This document shows positions 34,453 to 47,500 of a stretch of DNA of 64,000 nucleotides, in pieces (positions within the stretch are counted from its first letter, which is position 1; the number at the start of each line of letters is the position of its first letter). The position numbers were made by a program, and so were the translations under genes. This DNA is from Malus domestica. Lineage: Eukaryota; Streptophyta; Magnoliopsida; Rosales; Rosaceae. The notes beneath the pieces are model-generated. The model saw nothing but the letters and a program-made list of their open reading frames with translations, was not told the DNA's origin and did not search any database. The stretch is from NCBI RefSeq assembly GCF_042453785.1, contig NC_091675.1, forward strand, positions 2,306,501 to 2,370,500. The letters run 5' to 3'.

Positions 34453-37400
34453 TGTGCACACATATATTTGTTTTCGGTGTTTTAGTACTTTCCAAAAATG
34501 GATTTATGGGGATTTATATCGTAGTTGAGTACATGATGCGGATTCATATTCAAGGAAAAATGATCCTCGCTCAAGGTCTCTTTCTTGATTTGATTGATCG
34601 TTTTGCTAGGGTTTTGAGTTGTTGCAATTAGATCTTCAAATTGTATTGTAGAATTTATTAGCATAGTGGTCCTCACAAGTCACAGTCGATGTAGCACCTA
34701 ATTAATCGTATCCAATGTTGTGATCTGAAAAGAAGCACTAATTAAGGGAGTAATATTTAAGGTTGAAGATAAAAGATTCGCTATAGCTGATAGCTCTAGA
34801 TGTGTAATTACATAATAATTAGCTCCATAGGTTAATCCAATTTGTTGACGTAAGGAATATATTTTGACTGATACAAGTGCATGCTCTCATGGATTTCCCC
34901 CAAAGATTGGATTTTCAGTTTTTGGGAATGTTAAAAATTTAGTTTTTTGATCTTTTCTTGAAATGATATGAAATTGGAAATCCAAAATATCAATTTTTTT
35001 GACTTTGGTTCAAAATTTTGAATGCAAGAGGTCCTGTTGGTCCATTTTTGACCTTATTTTTTTTTATTTTTTCATTATATTTTGTTGTTAGCAATGAATT
35101 TATGAATGTATGAAAACAGTGGATGCCAAATTTAGGGGGATTTTGCTTAAATGAAGATACTGTAATATTAACTGAATGTACTCATACTGAATATATTCAT
35201 ACTTTGATTCTACCTGTTTATTGGGCAATAATCTTTTCCTGAACTACAATCTAACTATATGCTGAGTTGGAATTAGTCAAATAGGTTCTTAATCGACTGA
35301 CTGGGCTTAATAGGTTTTTGGTGGCATTTTTTATGAAGATAATTTTTTGGTGGGTTTTGTGTTTGTTGTAGTGAATTTTGGGTGATTATGTTAGTGGCAT
35401 TTGTATTTGGGTTCGGGCCTGATGGGGTTTGTTCTTGATGATTGGTTGTTGGTTATGAACTTAGATTCTTGGTTGTAATAATGCTTAGTTGTAATAATGC
35501 TTTTGCTTAGTTGTTCATGTAAAAATGGAACATTTTTTTAGTACATATATCATTTTATATTCGTTTAATGTTTGAACTTATGCTTATTAAGTTGATTGCA
35601 AGACTACAACTTGAAAAACTAACACATGCATATAATTTTTTGTGAAGGAACTGCAGTCCAGTGGCTGTATAGAGGAAAAGGACAACGCATGCTCTCTCTC
35701 TCTCTCTCTCTCATAGTAGCTCCGTGTTCCTCTCCCCCCAAACCTAATGGATTCGGCCCAATTCGGAGCTCCAGGTGAGATAATATTTCCCCAAATTGTA
35801 TTCAATCTATGTTGCTTCATTTCATTTTCCATTTTAATTTGGAATTGTTGATATTTTAGGCAGGTATCGCATGTATAACCACAACAATTTTTGTGTTGGA
35901 TTGGGGTCAAAGTGTCTAGCTTTATTAGCTATTTGGTCGCCTGTGTATTTGTAATCTGAATAATATGAATTAGGGCTTTTCTGTTAGTGTCCGATTGGTC
36001 AAGAAAGGATGCTTCTTTTTTGTTATCATGCATATTTAAGCTGTAAAGATCTGAAAAAATGCTTAATTAAAGTGAGATTTCCAGTTTTTGAGCTCAGTTT
36101 CAGGTCTTGAGCTTTGAATTTGTTTACATGTATCCCAGCTGAAGCTATGCTATTTAATCGTAGTTTTGGGGGATTTTGCTCAAAATCTGGAGAGCTCTCT
36201 CGCTTTGCTCTCTATGTAAACCCAAGAGAAATTCCATGGAAATTGTTAATGTCCGAACTAAGTCTATTTGAAATTTCAAAGTAAAACATTTATTTCATTG
36301 CTTTGTTTTTGGTATAAAAAAAATATTTATTGTTGAATAAGGACCCCTTTTTATGGATTGTTGACATATGTAAGAAATTGTTTCTGTTCTGACATATTAA
36401 TTTTGCTCAATACTAATGCCATAACTGAAATTTTATAGAAATGGTGTAATTGGTCAATCAGAAATTTCGAATTTTAGCCGATGAATAAACTCTTGCATGA
36501 TTGCTACTGCATACATACATATTTTTGGGTTGTTAGATTTTGTTTTTATTTCATTTTTTGCTATATGCAATTGTTGGTTTTGCAAAGGACTGACCTTTAA
36601 CTTATGTAGTTTTACCTTTTTTGTTGTCAGAGTATGGGTTGGTTTTATTTAATAGATTGACTGGTATTTTTGCATTATTTGTTTTCAATAATCAGTATTC
36701 ATTATTGGTTTATTGGTAATTAAAAGTTTCATCATTTTAAATTTTATTATGGATAAGTGAACACAGTTATGAATATCAACCATTTATCCTCATTCATATT
36801 CAAATATAATATGGATAAGTGAACACAGTTATGAGTATCAACGCATGCCTGAATAGCGTCCATAATGGCTGCCTTTGTTACATTATGATTTATGTTTTTT
36901 GCTATAGTGTCGAAGATGTCCTCAGAAAAAGTGAACAGCCACGCTCTCAGTCATCGAATATTGCACACCATGTTGCATATTTTTTTGTTTGAACATCTGT
37001 GCTTGACGACTTACCTGCTCAAACACCGCTTTTTCTGTGTTTTGCTAATTGCTAAGTGAGGTATGTAGGCTGCAGGGCATATGTTTTGCCATCTTAACTG
37101 CAAGGGCAAAATATGTGTGAACTGCAGCTTGCTTCTGTTTCTTCAGTTTCGTATGGAAACAGACCTCCTGCTTATTTTTGCGTTTGAACAGTTGTGGTTA
37201 CAAAATTAGCTACTTGAACAAGTCCTCAACACTTTCTGTTTTTAATTACCAGTTTAAATGGCTGCCTACACTGTAGGACACATATTAGATGTGTGAACTA
37301 CATGTTTGTTCTATTTCTTAAGGAAACAAAACTTCTTGGGTAACCATCTTTTCCTAATCAAAACGTTCAGTTTCTTCCTACTCATTGTACAATGTGTTTA

Positions 37401-37757
37401 TATGTCAGCTCACTTGAATGTATAAAAACAAAACTGCTTATCTTATTGATCTATTCACTCATTTATTCCTTTGTTTGTTCATAATTGTGTTGAATTTATT
37501 CAACTTAAATGTGTTTTATTCATCCGATTACGCTTGAAACAGCTGGTTCCTGCGGCAACGCGCAGGCCTAATTTCTAGTATTCACTAAAATATCATACCA
37601 CATACCACACTACTGGATTCAATTTCTCCTCTCTCAATAGCTTGTAGCATGACAGGAAGAAAAGATACACCTTACATCAAAATAAAAGCCGTTTAAACCT
37701 CCTTAATTAACCGACAAATTAAGCAGTTCAAGTTTTATTGTTGTTCAGACACTTTGA

Positions 37758-40136
37758 CTAGAGATAGAGTTCACTAGGTAGACGTGGGCTGAGGAGAACT
37801 TCCAACGGAGTTGCTTTCGGAATGGTTAAACCAGGACTCTCAGTCAAATCAACAGACTGACCCGACGCCGTTTCAATCTTAAACCCGTGCAGCAGTCGGG
37901 CAAGCGTTAGGTGAAGAACCTGCATGGCAAACGACACACCAGGGCACGACCGTCTGCCAAAGCCAAACGGCATCAGATTAAATTGTTGCCCTCTGACGTC
38001 GACATGGCTATGGCTTTCCAAGAACCTCTCAGGAACAAAAGCAGATGGGTTCTCCCAAACCCTTGGATCCCTTTGAATCTTCCACACATTGACCACTAGC
38101 CGGGTGCCGGCTGGCACGCGGTACCCTGCTACGGTACAGTCTTCCAGAGCTTCTCTCGGTCCCAAAAGGGGCCCAGCCGGGTACAGACGCAGAGTTTCCT
38201 TGATTATGGCTTGGAGATATACCAAGTTTGTGATGTCGGATTCTTCAACCTGTCTTTCTGTGCCGACGTGGAGGTCTAGCTCTTCTTGTGCCATTTTCAT
38301 GGCATCGGGATTGTTTAAGAGTAATGAGATTGCCCATGTAAGAGTTCCTGCTGTCGTGTCACTCCCACCAAGTATAAGCGCCTACAATTTCCATGTTTAA
38401 TTTGTTTGAATTAAAGTAATTAAATGACAAATAATCAATTTTGAACATTAAAAAGTATGAGTTCATTACTTCCGAATCTAATAACGTGAATTTGTAATTA
38501 AATAAGTACTAAAGTATGTAGTTCATTGTGTGCAAATAGAGCGAGATTTATATCATAATATTTAGGTTACACTTAAACATGATCTAAAATCTCGGGTCAC
38601 CATCAGTTAATAGCCTACGTGGTAAGTGTGTACCACATTTTTTTTTTCTTTAGTACAACGATATATTTTACACTAAGAGGAGGGAGAATTCGGCTAAACT
38701 ACACAATCGGCAATCTAATTTGGTATCGAATTCACTAACCACGAGATTCAAACTTAAGACATCTCACTTACAATTGAAGAATAATACCATCAGACCGTAG
38801 TACTGAGTGGCATGCCACACTTCTAAATGGCAACCAAACACACCGGTCCCAATCATATTATCCCGCCCAATTTCGAATTGAGACAGTTTTCATCTCCCAG
38901 TCCTTAGAATCCTAAATTCTTTAGAGCTTTCAAAATTTACGTAGTAATGTGAAAAAAATTAAAATTTTCTTTCCTGTTTGCAAGCAACTGCATTAGTACA
39001 TACCTCTCAAAATTTACGTAGTAATGTGATAAAAAAATTAAAATTTTCTTTCCTGTTTGCAAGCAACTGCATTAGTACATACCTCATAGCGTATTTTAAA
39101 AACTATCTCTAAACGGTACCAATAGTGTCATGCTTCTCTAGATTTAAAAAAAAAAAGACAGAAACCATACCAGACAGGTAGACTTGATGCTAGTATCTGA
39201 ACTATACTGAAAATTTGAAAGCTGCCCTTCCTCCTCAAGAGACAACATGACATCAATGAAATCCTCATCACCTCCTTCATCCTCCGCCTCACCATGAGAA
39301 GCTCCTCTCCTCTGGCGGTGCTCCTCCAGCCACCCTCCGAGTATTCCATCTAACTCTTTCGCCGTCTTCTTCATCGCCTTTTCGTGCCCCTGCAAATCCA
39401 ACCACCAAAGAAACGGCAGTGCATCTGCCACCACAAAAATCCCGATCAGATGAAAAAACTGTCCAATCGCCTTCTGACACCTTCTCGCCTCGTCCCCATC
39501 TTCGCATTTCGCCGACGCGCCAAAATAACGCTTTCCCGCCACCATCCTAACCACCACGTTAAGCGTCAGCTCCTCCAACCAGTGATTGAGCTCGACAACG
39601 GCAGGTCGTAAACCTCCGTTTTGGACCCACAAACTGTACAGTTCTTTTATGCCCATGTCGAGTTCTGACGTCCTGACATGTCTGAGCATATCCAGCCTTC
39701 GATTCGAGAGGAGCTCGAGCGTTGCGATTTTTCTCATCTCCCGCCAAAATGGGCTGTAGGGCGCGAAGCCGAACACGGCATAGTTGTAGCCCATGTGCTT
39801 GGCGGCCACCGTCGTGGGTCGAGAAGCGAGTGCCCTGTCGTTGACTGTGAAACAGTCTTTTGCTACTTCCCAGCTGCTCACTACAAAAGCTCGGCGGCTG
39901 CCGAGGCGGATGTTGAAGGCTGGGCCGTACTTGTCCGCCATTGCCCCAAGTGTTCGGTAAAGAAGCTGGTCTCCGCCTCCTAGAAGGTGGAGGTGGCCTA
40001 TGATTGGCCATCCACCGGCGGGTTCCGGTGCTTCTCTAGACTTGGAATCTTGCACTTTTTTTTTAAGAAATGAGCGAATGAGAAAAATGAGGGAAACGAA
40101 CAAACTTATGACTGTTAATTGGATAGAAAGATCCAT
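37758..40136 (-). CDS. Cytochrome P450, CYP82-type (529 aa, two exons)
   Basis: Exon 1 is 40136-39171 and exon 2 is 38381-37758, with a 789-bp GT-AG intron in phase 0. The Met at 40136 is used because it opens the hydrophobic anchor SIQLTVISLFVSLIFLI; the frame upstream of it has no ATG. Seen in order are the hinge EAPEPAGGWPIIGH, helix-C WREMR, I-helix GGSDTT (327-332), K-helix ETLR (384-387), PERF, and heme loop PFGFGRRSCPG with Cys 468. The coding sequence is visibly GC-richer than its surroundings, and in substrate-recognition regions it is the most divergent of the three intact copies, so it is probably an older duplicate with a different substrate. A TATATAAAT element lies about 55 bases upstream of the ATG. 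The intron is long because of a SINE and a 77-bp tandem duplication. Helitron D ends 180 bp beyond its stop codon. Confidence 0.95.
38632..38818 (-). mobile_element. SINE family 2 inside the P450 intron
   Basis: Related to the element at 44.3 kb. On the minus strand it runs from a tRNA-like head (AGTACTACGGTCTGATGGTA, then ATCTCGTGGTTAGTGAATTC) to a T/A-rich tail near 38,640. It lies in the single intron of the 37.8-40.1 kb P450, in the gene's own orientation. Confidence 0.7.
38931..39083. repeat. 77-bp tandem duplication in P450 intron
   Basis: The unit containing CAAAATTTACGTAGTAATGT, AATTTTCTTTCCTGTTTGC and AAGCAACTGCATTAGTACAT occurs at 38931 and again at 39008, almost identical. Confidence 0.92.
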
Positions 40137-40422
40137 GATTGGAATAATGTTGCGACGAATCAATGAAATAGCAAGCTCTGTTAGGTTGATTTATATACAA
40201 GTAATCCACTGGGGATTTCAGTAGGTTAGGCATAATGAAACATGCCGATTGTTGCATTGGTTACTATCTGGAGCAGTCTTTTGTTGCATTGGTTACTATC
40301 TGGGGCAGTCTTCAACCTTAATTCTGACTTTCTAGTAAAAAAACCACTAATGCTCGAATGTTGACGAATTAGAATCACTTTATAGAATGCTACCATTAGA
40401 ATATCATTTAGTATATTTTATT

Positions 40423-40615
40423 GGATCAGGATCCTCTCCTGAGCAAATTGAGAGGATCCTCGGGTCCATCGGGCCGTTCAAAATTTATCCAACAGCTACA
40501 AACAGGGGGCTCCACTAAAAGTTATAATAATTATAGGCGTTGGATAACATTTGAACCGTCCGATGGACCCGGTCAGGAGGATCCTCTCCATTTGCTCAGG
40601 AGAGGATCCTGATCC
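40423..40615. mobile_element. Mutator-type MITE with long inverted ends
   Basis: The 193-bp element begins GGATCAGGATCCTCTCCTGA and ends with its inverse, matching over roughly 35-50 bp. It is flanked by TATTTTATT (40414-40422) and TATTTTCTT (40616-40624), a 9-bp target duplication with one mismatch, typical of Mutator-like elements. It lies about 290 bp upstream of the P450 start codon. Confidence 0.85.
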
Positions 40616-40799
40616 TATTTTCTTCTCCTTGATTGCATAGGGAGACTAAATTTTTAAATCAAATTTACAAATCAAATAATGTGGTTATTGATGATTGAAT
40701 TATTACTTAACGTTGATTAACGTACTTATTTTCTATTGGTGATACATCATTTGATTTGCAAATTTAGTTTAAAAGTTTGGTCTCCTTAGCATTACCCTT

Positions 40800-43690
40800 T
40801 GTGTAAATCCTGTATTGATATCTCATAGAGTTGACTTTCTAGAATACTATTTGTATTGTATAAACTTGTATTCCATTGTAAAAGAAAATGGCTTTTTAGG
40901 CAAAATGGTCCTTGAGATTTGTATAACTCCTAACTTTAGTTCCTGATATTTGAAATTAATAGAAGTGGTCCTTGAGTTTGTTCACCATCAATCATTTTCG
41001 TCATTCCGTGAAAAATTATGTTAAATAAAGACCTAATGAAAAAAATACACTCAATTTAATAAACAATGTGCCAAAATGATTTGACAAAACTTGAAGGTAT
41101 TTTTATCACTTTATCATTAGTTAATAGAGATTTTACACGGAAAGACCAAAATGATTGATGGTGGACAAAGTTATGGACCATTTTTATTGATTTCAAATCT
41201 CAAGAATCAAAGTGAAGAATTATATCAATCTTAAGGACCATTTTGGCTAAAAAACCGAAGAAAATTAATAAAAAGAAATTTATTGAGAATTCCTTCCATG
41301 TATCTAATCCTAGCATTAGCACTCTTCAACATGGTATCAAAGCACCGTTTCCGGTGACTTTGATTGCCCACATCACCACTGTTGTCGAACCAACAAAAAA
41401 CCCAAAATCAAAAGAGATGTCCACTAATGTCTCAAACCCCTTTACTTTACATTCCTCCGATCAGACTGGGGATATAATTGTTTCCTAAACACTTCAAAGA
41501 GACAACTACAATACATGGGGTCGTGCTAGGCATATTAGCTTGAGCGCGAATAACAAACTCAGTTCGGTTGATGGAACCATTGAACCTCCATCTGAAACTG
41601 ACAAGCAGTTTGCATCATGGCAAAGATGCAACGACATGGTCCTTGCTTGGATTCTGAACTCCGCACTAGATAACATTGCTAGCAGCGTTTCTTTTACACA
41701 TCAGCGACATATGTCTGGGCAGACCTGTGAGATCGCTTCTCACAAGGAAAAGATTTTCGCATCAATCTGATCAAAAGAGAAATCATCGAACATAGACAAG
41801 AGCAACAATCAATCTCAATTTACTACACGAAACTGAATGCACTATTGATGAATTAGCATCCTACAATGAACCGCCAACCTGCACTTGTGGGGGATTTAAA
41901 AAGATCAACGATCGAGATGAAAAAGAAAGGGTGATGCAATTTCTGATGGAACTAAACAAATCCTATGCTGCAATACGTGGACAAATTTTGCTAATGCAGC
42001 CACTCCAGACACTCGAAAATCATACTCCTTTATTCTTCAACAAGAAAAGTAAGTAGAGATATCCCTTATTCATAAAAGCATTAATTCACATGTCGTAAAT
42101 ACAACAAATAACAGGGAACCTGCTACACAAGCCCATCAGTCACAAAGAGGGAAAACACCTCTTCACTGTTCATATTGTGATCAAAACTACCACACAATTG
42201 AAAGATGCTATTTCCTACATGGTTTTCTGCCTGGTCACAAATACCATAGAAAAACGGTGAAGCCTCCAAACAAGAAAAAGCCTGCTGCCAACCATGCTAA
42301 GACAGGCACTGAGGCCACCAGGGATGTTGACAGAAAACACAAAGCAACATCCAGCGACAGCCCAAAATTCACCACAGAGGAGTACAACCAGATTATGACG
42401 ATACTAAAAAAGAGCAACATTGACGGGTAATCTGCAACATTTTGCGAAAGCCACAGGTATAATCACACCTTCTTCTAATATGTCAGAAGTTGCCTCACAT
42501 AAAACTTTATATTGGATCATCGATATCGCGACAACATACCATATATTTCATTCACCTCATTTATTAGACAGAAATCATTGTCTACATTTTAGACTTCGTT
42601 CAGATGCCGAATGGAGGATGAGCTAATATAAAATCAGTTGGTTCCATACGAGTTACTCCTCATATTAAACTCAACGAGGTGTTATATATGCCCAACTTTC
42701 GAGTCTATTATTATCTGTCATCAAGCTTACTCAGGCACTAAGATGCATAGTGATTTTCTTTCCCCATTTTTGTGTGATAGAGAATCACCACAAGCAATGA
42801 TGAGGTGGCCATTTGTGATCTTAAACAATTCCTTCAAACTCATTTTCGAATCAAGGATATTGAACACTTGTAATGTTTTCATGGCGTGAGGTGGCTCGGT
42901 CTTCCTAAGGTATTGCCATCTCTTAGCGTAAATATACCCTAGACATTCTTGACGAAGCTTGTTTACTTGGTGCAAAACCTAGTTCATATTTTTAGTTTAT
43001 TTATGCAACAATCGAGAAACATTGAGAGGTTATTGTGATGCGGACTGGGCTCAATGTCCCTTTACGAGAAGGTCCGTTACAAGTTATTGTATATTCCTTG
43101 GAAGTGCACTTGTGTCTTGGAAGAGTAAAAAACAATCCAATGTTTCTCAGTCCTCGGCTAAAGTGAAATATTGTCCCAACAGCTTCTGCCACATTTGAGC
43201 TTACATGGATGAAGTTTCTATTAGCGGGTTGATCATCTTGGACCAGCGAAGTTACATTGTGATCGTCAAGTTGCCTTTCAAATAGTCCCTAATCCGGTTT
43301 TTCATAAGTGCACCATGCCCTAGAAATCGACTACCATATTGTTCATAAACGGATACACTAAGGAGTTATTACAAAATCTTACATCCCTAGTGGACAGCAA
43401 CTAGCTGACATATTTACGAAGCCATTTGGGCAAGCTGCATTTCAATATCTTCCTGGCAAGATAGGATGTTCATGACATTCACACTCTACCTTAAGGGACA
43501 GTATATATTTGGAAAACAATATCAATCAGTATATTTGATTCTCCTTGATTGTATGATTGGATTCATGTAAATCATTTATTGATATCTCATAGAGTTGAAT
43601 TTGATATGGCATTTGAATAGAATAATAGTATTTAAAGTTTGTGTGGCTCTTTTTATTATTCATATTAATTAAATAGTATCTAACAACAAC
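40800..43690 (+). mobile_element. Decayed Ty1-copia retrotransposon with deleted polymerase
   Basis: LTR remnants share TATTGATATCTCATAGAGTTGA at about 40,815 and 43,580. A Gag region reads RDNYNTWGRARHISLSANNK and RCNDMVLAWILNSALDNIAS, with a later VMQFLMELNKSYAAIRGQIL. A zinc-knuckle-like CSYCDQNYHTIERC follows near 42,170. A protease-like WIIDIATTYHIF near 42,510 has lost the catalytic D-S/T-G form. Reverse transcriptase is missing. Near 43,030-43,150 RNase H is recognisable (YCDADWAQCPFTRRSVTSYC, LVSWKSKKQSNVSQSSA). Many stops and frame changes are present. A polypurine-like CTTAAGGGACAG precedes the 3' remnant. It is inactive. Confidence 0.8.
40893..41254. mobile_element. MITE with about 45-bp terminal inverted repeats
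   Basis: The left end TTTTAGGCAAAATGGTCCTT and the inverse of the right end (TTTTAGCCAAAATGGTCCTT) stay matched through ...TATAA. The 362-bp interior is itself partly palindromic: AGTGGTCC and ACCATTTTTATTGATTTCAA mirror each other. It is inserted in the 5' part of the Copia remnant and is therefore younger than it. Confidence 0.8.
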
Positions 43691-44339
43691 ACCAAAAAAA
43701 TAATTAAATAATAAAACGGGATGAAATGTGCTTGTAAGTTAACAATCAGTCACTCTTTTATTCTTAAGTTAACGCCTGACAACAATTTTAGACTTTTAAA
43801 TGATGAATATGATTCACTAAAATAATGATTCTAATGTATAGCTTATAATTCTTGTGCTAAGAATCAGTTATTCTATGGAAGAAACGTAATAGTTATTTGG
43901 GTCACACACGATCATAACATATGATTCATTATAAGATATAGTTGTTGATAATTAAATTGTTATTTAAGTGTTAATTAACGTGTTTATTTCATATTGGTAA
44001 CACATCAAATAATTTACATATTTGGTCTAAAAAATTGTTTTACCTAGTATTATCCTTATGTTAAACTTCATTAGGTTAAAAAAAATATTTGTAAAATCCT
44101 TTTCATTAATTTTCTAATCTCTATATATAAAAGGAGGACCCCAAAATAGTGAAACATCCAAACTACCATAAATTGTCCCTAAAGAATTATTCAAAATTAC
44201 AATTGAACTAAAAGGAGTTAAAATAATTCGAGAAATATTAATATTGAATGAATTTATAATCTAAAACTTTTTGAATGAATTTGAAATTTTAAACTTTAGA
44301 AAGAAAAAAAAAATAACAAAACCCCATGTTAGTGGGTGG
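43691..44339. other. AT-rich intergenic, nothing recognised
   Basis: Short homopolymers and low-complexity DNA. No frame or repeat was assigned. Confidence 0.35.
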
Positions 44340-44520
44340 TTTATGTTTTTTTTTTTTTAGTACATTGATATTTTTACACTAGGCGGATGAGGAGTTTAGC
44401 TAAGTCACATAATAGGCAGCCTAATTTGGTATCTAATTCACCATCCACGAGATTCAGACCTAAGACCTCTCACTTTTAAGCTAAGAGGAATATCACCAAA
44501 CTGTAGTACTTAATGACATT
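44340..44520 (-). mobile_element. tRNA-derived SINE, family 2
   Basis: On the minus strand the head is ACTACAGTTTGGTGATATTC and GTGAGAGGTCTTAGGTCTGA (box B), followed by ATCTCGTGGATGGTGAATTA. The body ends GTGTAAAAATATCAATGTAC and an A-run. The head resembles SINE family 1 while the tail differs. Confidence 0.75.
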
Positions 44521-47500
44521 GGGTGGTTTATGTTTAACTTCTAATTATTTTCAAAAACATTTTTTAATAAAAAATATATAAATACAAAAACTTAAATATC
44601 TTAATTTTTTTGTGAAAAACCACCAAAAACAAAAAAAAACAAAAAAAACTTTAATTTAACATACAAAATCAAGCATGTGACAAAGAGGCCAGTAATAATT
44701 TATTAGGGGCTACATGGTCGAGGCTTCTCTAGTCTAAAGCCCAAGGCAAGGGACGTGTTTGTTTGTCAGGCCAAGAGGCCCTAAACAATTGTTATATATT
44801 TATTACTTTTTGGTTCATGTCATAAAGCCTTAAATTTGTTTCAGTTTGAGGAGAAATTTTTTAATGTATTTAGATTTTTTAGGATTGATACGCCACATGT
44901 TATAATACATGTGGATGAAGACTTAAAAAAAAAAAATTATTTCCACTTATACTTTGACATGTGGTATACCATATTCTAGCCACATGAAAAAATCTCTCCA
45001 CAATGCCAATGAAAAATAGAACTACAGAAAAAGTATTTGGATTAAAAATGAGCAAAAACTCAAATACAAATGGGACCACCAGTATTTTATTTTTTTTGTT
45101 CAAAGTTACTCAGTTAGTTAAATTTATATATGCAATAGTCTTCATAGCTTTTGTCATCAATTTCTATATGCAATGGGTCTTCATAGCTTTTGTCATTAAT
45201 TTTGATAAAACTGATGAGGGTGATGGGCTATGTGTTGGATGGGGACTGGAATTTGCTACTTCTGCAGAAGAATGAGGAAAGGCGGAAGAAGAAGAATAAA
45301 GGGGTTGGGAGGGGGTTGAGTTGGATTATCGACTGACAATCTGAGATGGTTGTGCCAATTTTTTTTTCTTTATTTTTAAGTAGGACTAATTAAAAAAGTT
45401 ATAGATAATGTAAAAATATTATCAATTTATACAGGTGTCTAGAGAAGTATGTAAATTGAATTGTCGGTGTCCAAAAATAAAAATTGTGGGCCAAAGTCCA
45501 AAGTTTAAACATGAAATGGGCTCCCAGGCACATTACATCGTTGGGCAACTTAAAAATACCTTCTTCTCCTTCTCATACATTTCCTTTTCAGAAGTCGGCC
45601 AAACCGATTCAGTGGGATCAGAACGATGATGATCCTTCATCGTCGTCTAGAGCGTAGAATGGCATTCGAAGATTCGTGGCATGGAAGAAATTAAACTTTC
45701 GTTAATCTCGCGGAAAATTAGAACTAAAAGACTGAGAATTTCAAAGTATTTGGATCACCGTTTTTGATCTCGCACAATGTAGTACACGAAAGTATTTAGA
45801 TTTTAATGGAGTGTTGAAATGATTGATGAAACAAACCAACAAGTCATTCCTTTAGAATAGTTTGATGATTGGTATCTTATTTACTTTGTTATTAGATCTA
45901 GATATACAAGCATTCAGATTTAATGTGGTCTGTACAGTTTCTTTCGATAACTAGGTCGCGGTGAAAAAAGAATCTCATGTAAAATAACACAAGCATTGGT
46001 ATTGCATCTAGGGAAACATGAATTTCATGATGGTCTGGTGACCCGTCTTCGACATCTGTTAGAGTTCTACCATGTCGAAGCCTTACATTTCAGGCTTTTT
46101 CTTTCTGTGTTTGGTTGCTAACTTCTGATGAGGCAAATGAACTCTCATACATGGCTAACTTTATTTAGGACTCAAATGTCAAGGTTCGGCTGAGTTCGTC
46201 ATCTTATTGTTTGCAAGTGCGTATTGAGATTTCTCAATTTAGTTGGGTTGTATAATTGTATTTGACATGACATGAAATTCAATCGAATATGGTGTGCCAT
46301 ATCAAATTTATAGCTTTCAGTGTTGTATTCACTTGGTGTTCTGGTGCCCTCTTGCCTAGACTTCCTAGTGCTTCGTAAAGATCACAGCGAGTTCCCTTTG
46401 ACTCCCTCCTTCTCTGTTTCCTGCTGTTCTTGAAATTTATCCCTTGTTTATTGTAGTGTCGGTGAATTATACGTTTAATCGTGAGATAAGGCCCGAATTT
46501 CGGGTTCTTTAGATTTTATTTTGGATTTTGTTGGAGCAGTTGTCTGTAGTTACTAAGTGCTGTTTTGGTTCTCTGAACTCAGTCTTAGATTTTGACGTCG
46601 TCGAGTATCTGGGCAATGACTTGGACACGCTTATCTACGTCCAGTATTTGAAATCCTACTTAACCGCTAACCTGAAAATAAATTCCAACTGGTTTTGATA
46701 TACAGGTGATATTTGGTAATACATGGCTTTTCTGCTTTCTCATTTTGTTGTTGATTTATGCACTGATTTTCCCAGCGACCTGGAGCTTTTTACGCAGGCT
46801 TCCGACTCAAGTGTTAGTTTGGGAAAGTAAACTGTTATTTTGTTTTTGTGAAAGGTGATTTGTGTGTTTACGTTTTCTTTGCAGAGATGCTTAATGGAAC
46901 TTTTTGGTTGGGTGAATTTGCAGGCTTCAACGTATAAACGTCGCAGTTCAACGTCCAGTTTATTTTGAATCATTTGAAACGATTAAGTCCTGCCAATAAT
47001 CCGGATATCATAACTTGATACCCTTTAAAATTGTCCTGCCAATGATGAAGAAAGTGAATAGTACTGACTTTGTCTATATTAGTGGTGCTTAATTCAGAAA
47101 ACATCATCTCCACAGAGACTCTATTTGTCCCCGTTCCAAGTGTATTTTCTGAGTAAAAAGAGGTTCGCTCCCAGATTTCCTCATCGGCAAGCGAAAATGA
47201 TTTCTCCAGATTTTTCGGTATGAATTCAAAATAATATGTAGGAAAATTGAAAATTGAAAGATTTGGGAAAAGAGAACTAAATTTAAAGGAGCGCAACGGC
47301 TCAGAAAAAAAGCAATTCAAAATTGGAGGTTCGTTTGTTTCTTTCTGCTTTTGTGTGGCTAGCAACAAAACCAACTTTTAGGGTAACTAAAGTCAAGAAA
47401 TTGTGTTTGACAATTGCCTAAATTATTGTTCCCTTAAAGTTTCAAAGGGAAACCAAACGAATTTGCTAATAAAATCATAGTATAATAATAATTACGTTGA

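Larger units (their letters stand above)
25590..37578 (+). mobile_element. Helitron D, possibly composite, with nested LTR element
   Basis: The 3' end is firm: hairpin CCTGCGGCAACGCGCAGG, then CCTAATTTCTAG at 37567-37578, followed by T. The 5' end is uncertain. TCTATTCTAAAGTAGGGGG at 25590 directly abuts Helitron C's end, while a second Helitron-like start, TCTATAATGTAAAAG, lies at 32051. The modules downstream of both starts are related (the GGGCAATTTTGTCCT block, the AGGGTTTCGGG block and a GA tract), so D may be two elements, one having lost its 3' end. Removing the nested 3.9-kb LTR element leaves about 8.1 kb. It carries three BEACH exons and unidentified exon-like islands near 33.9-34.3 kb. 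No Rep/helicase was seen. Confidence 0.6.

Noticed and set aside
40137..40163. An earlier start for the 529-aa P450, nine codons upstream
   Set aside because: The codon at 40163 is TTG, not ATG. The first real ATG in frame is at 40136 and opens the membrane anchor.
46970..47374. A 134-codon minus-strand open frame as a gene
   Set aside because: Only the short segment near 47.1 kb recurs elsewhere. The rest has AT-driven Phe/Asn/Lys composition and no recognisable motif.
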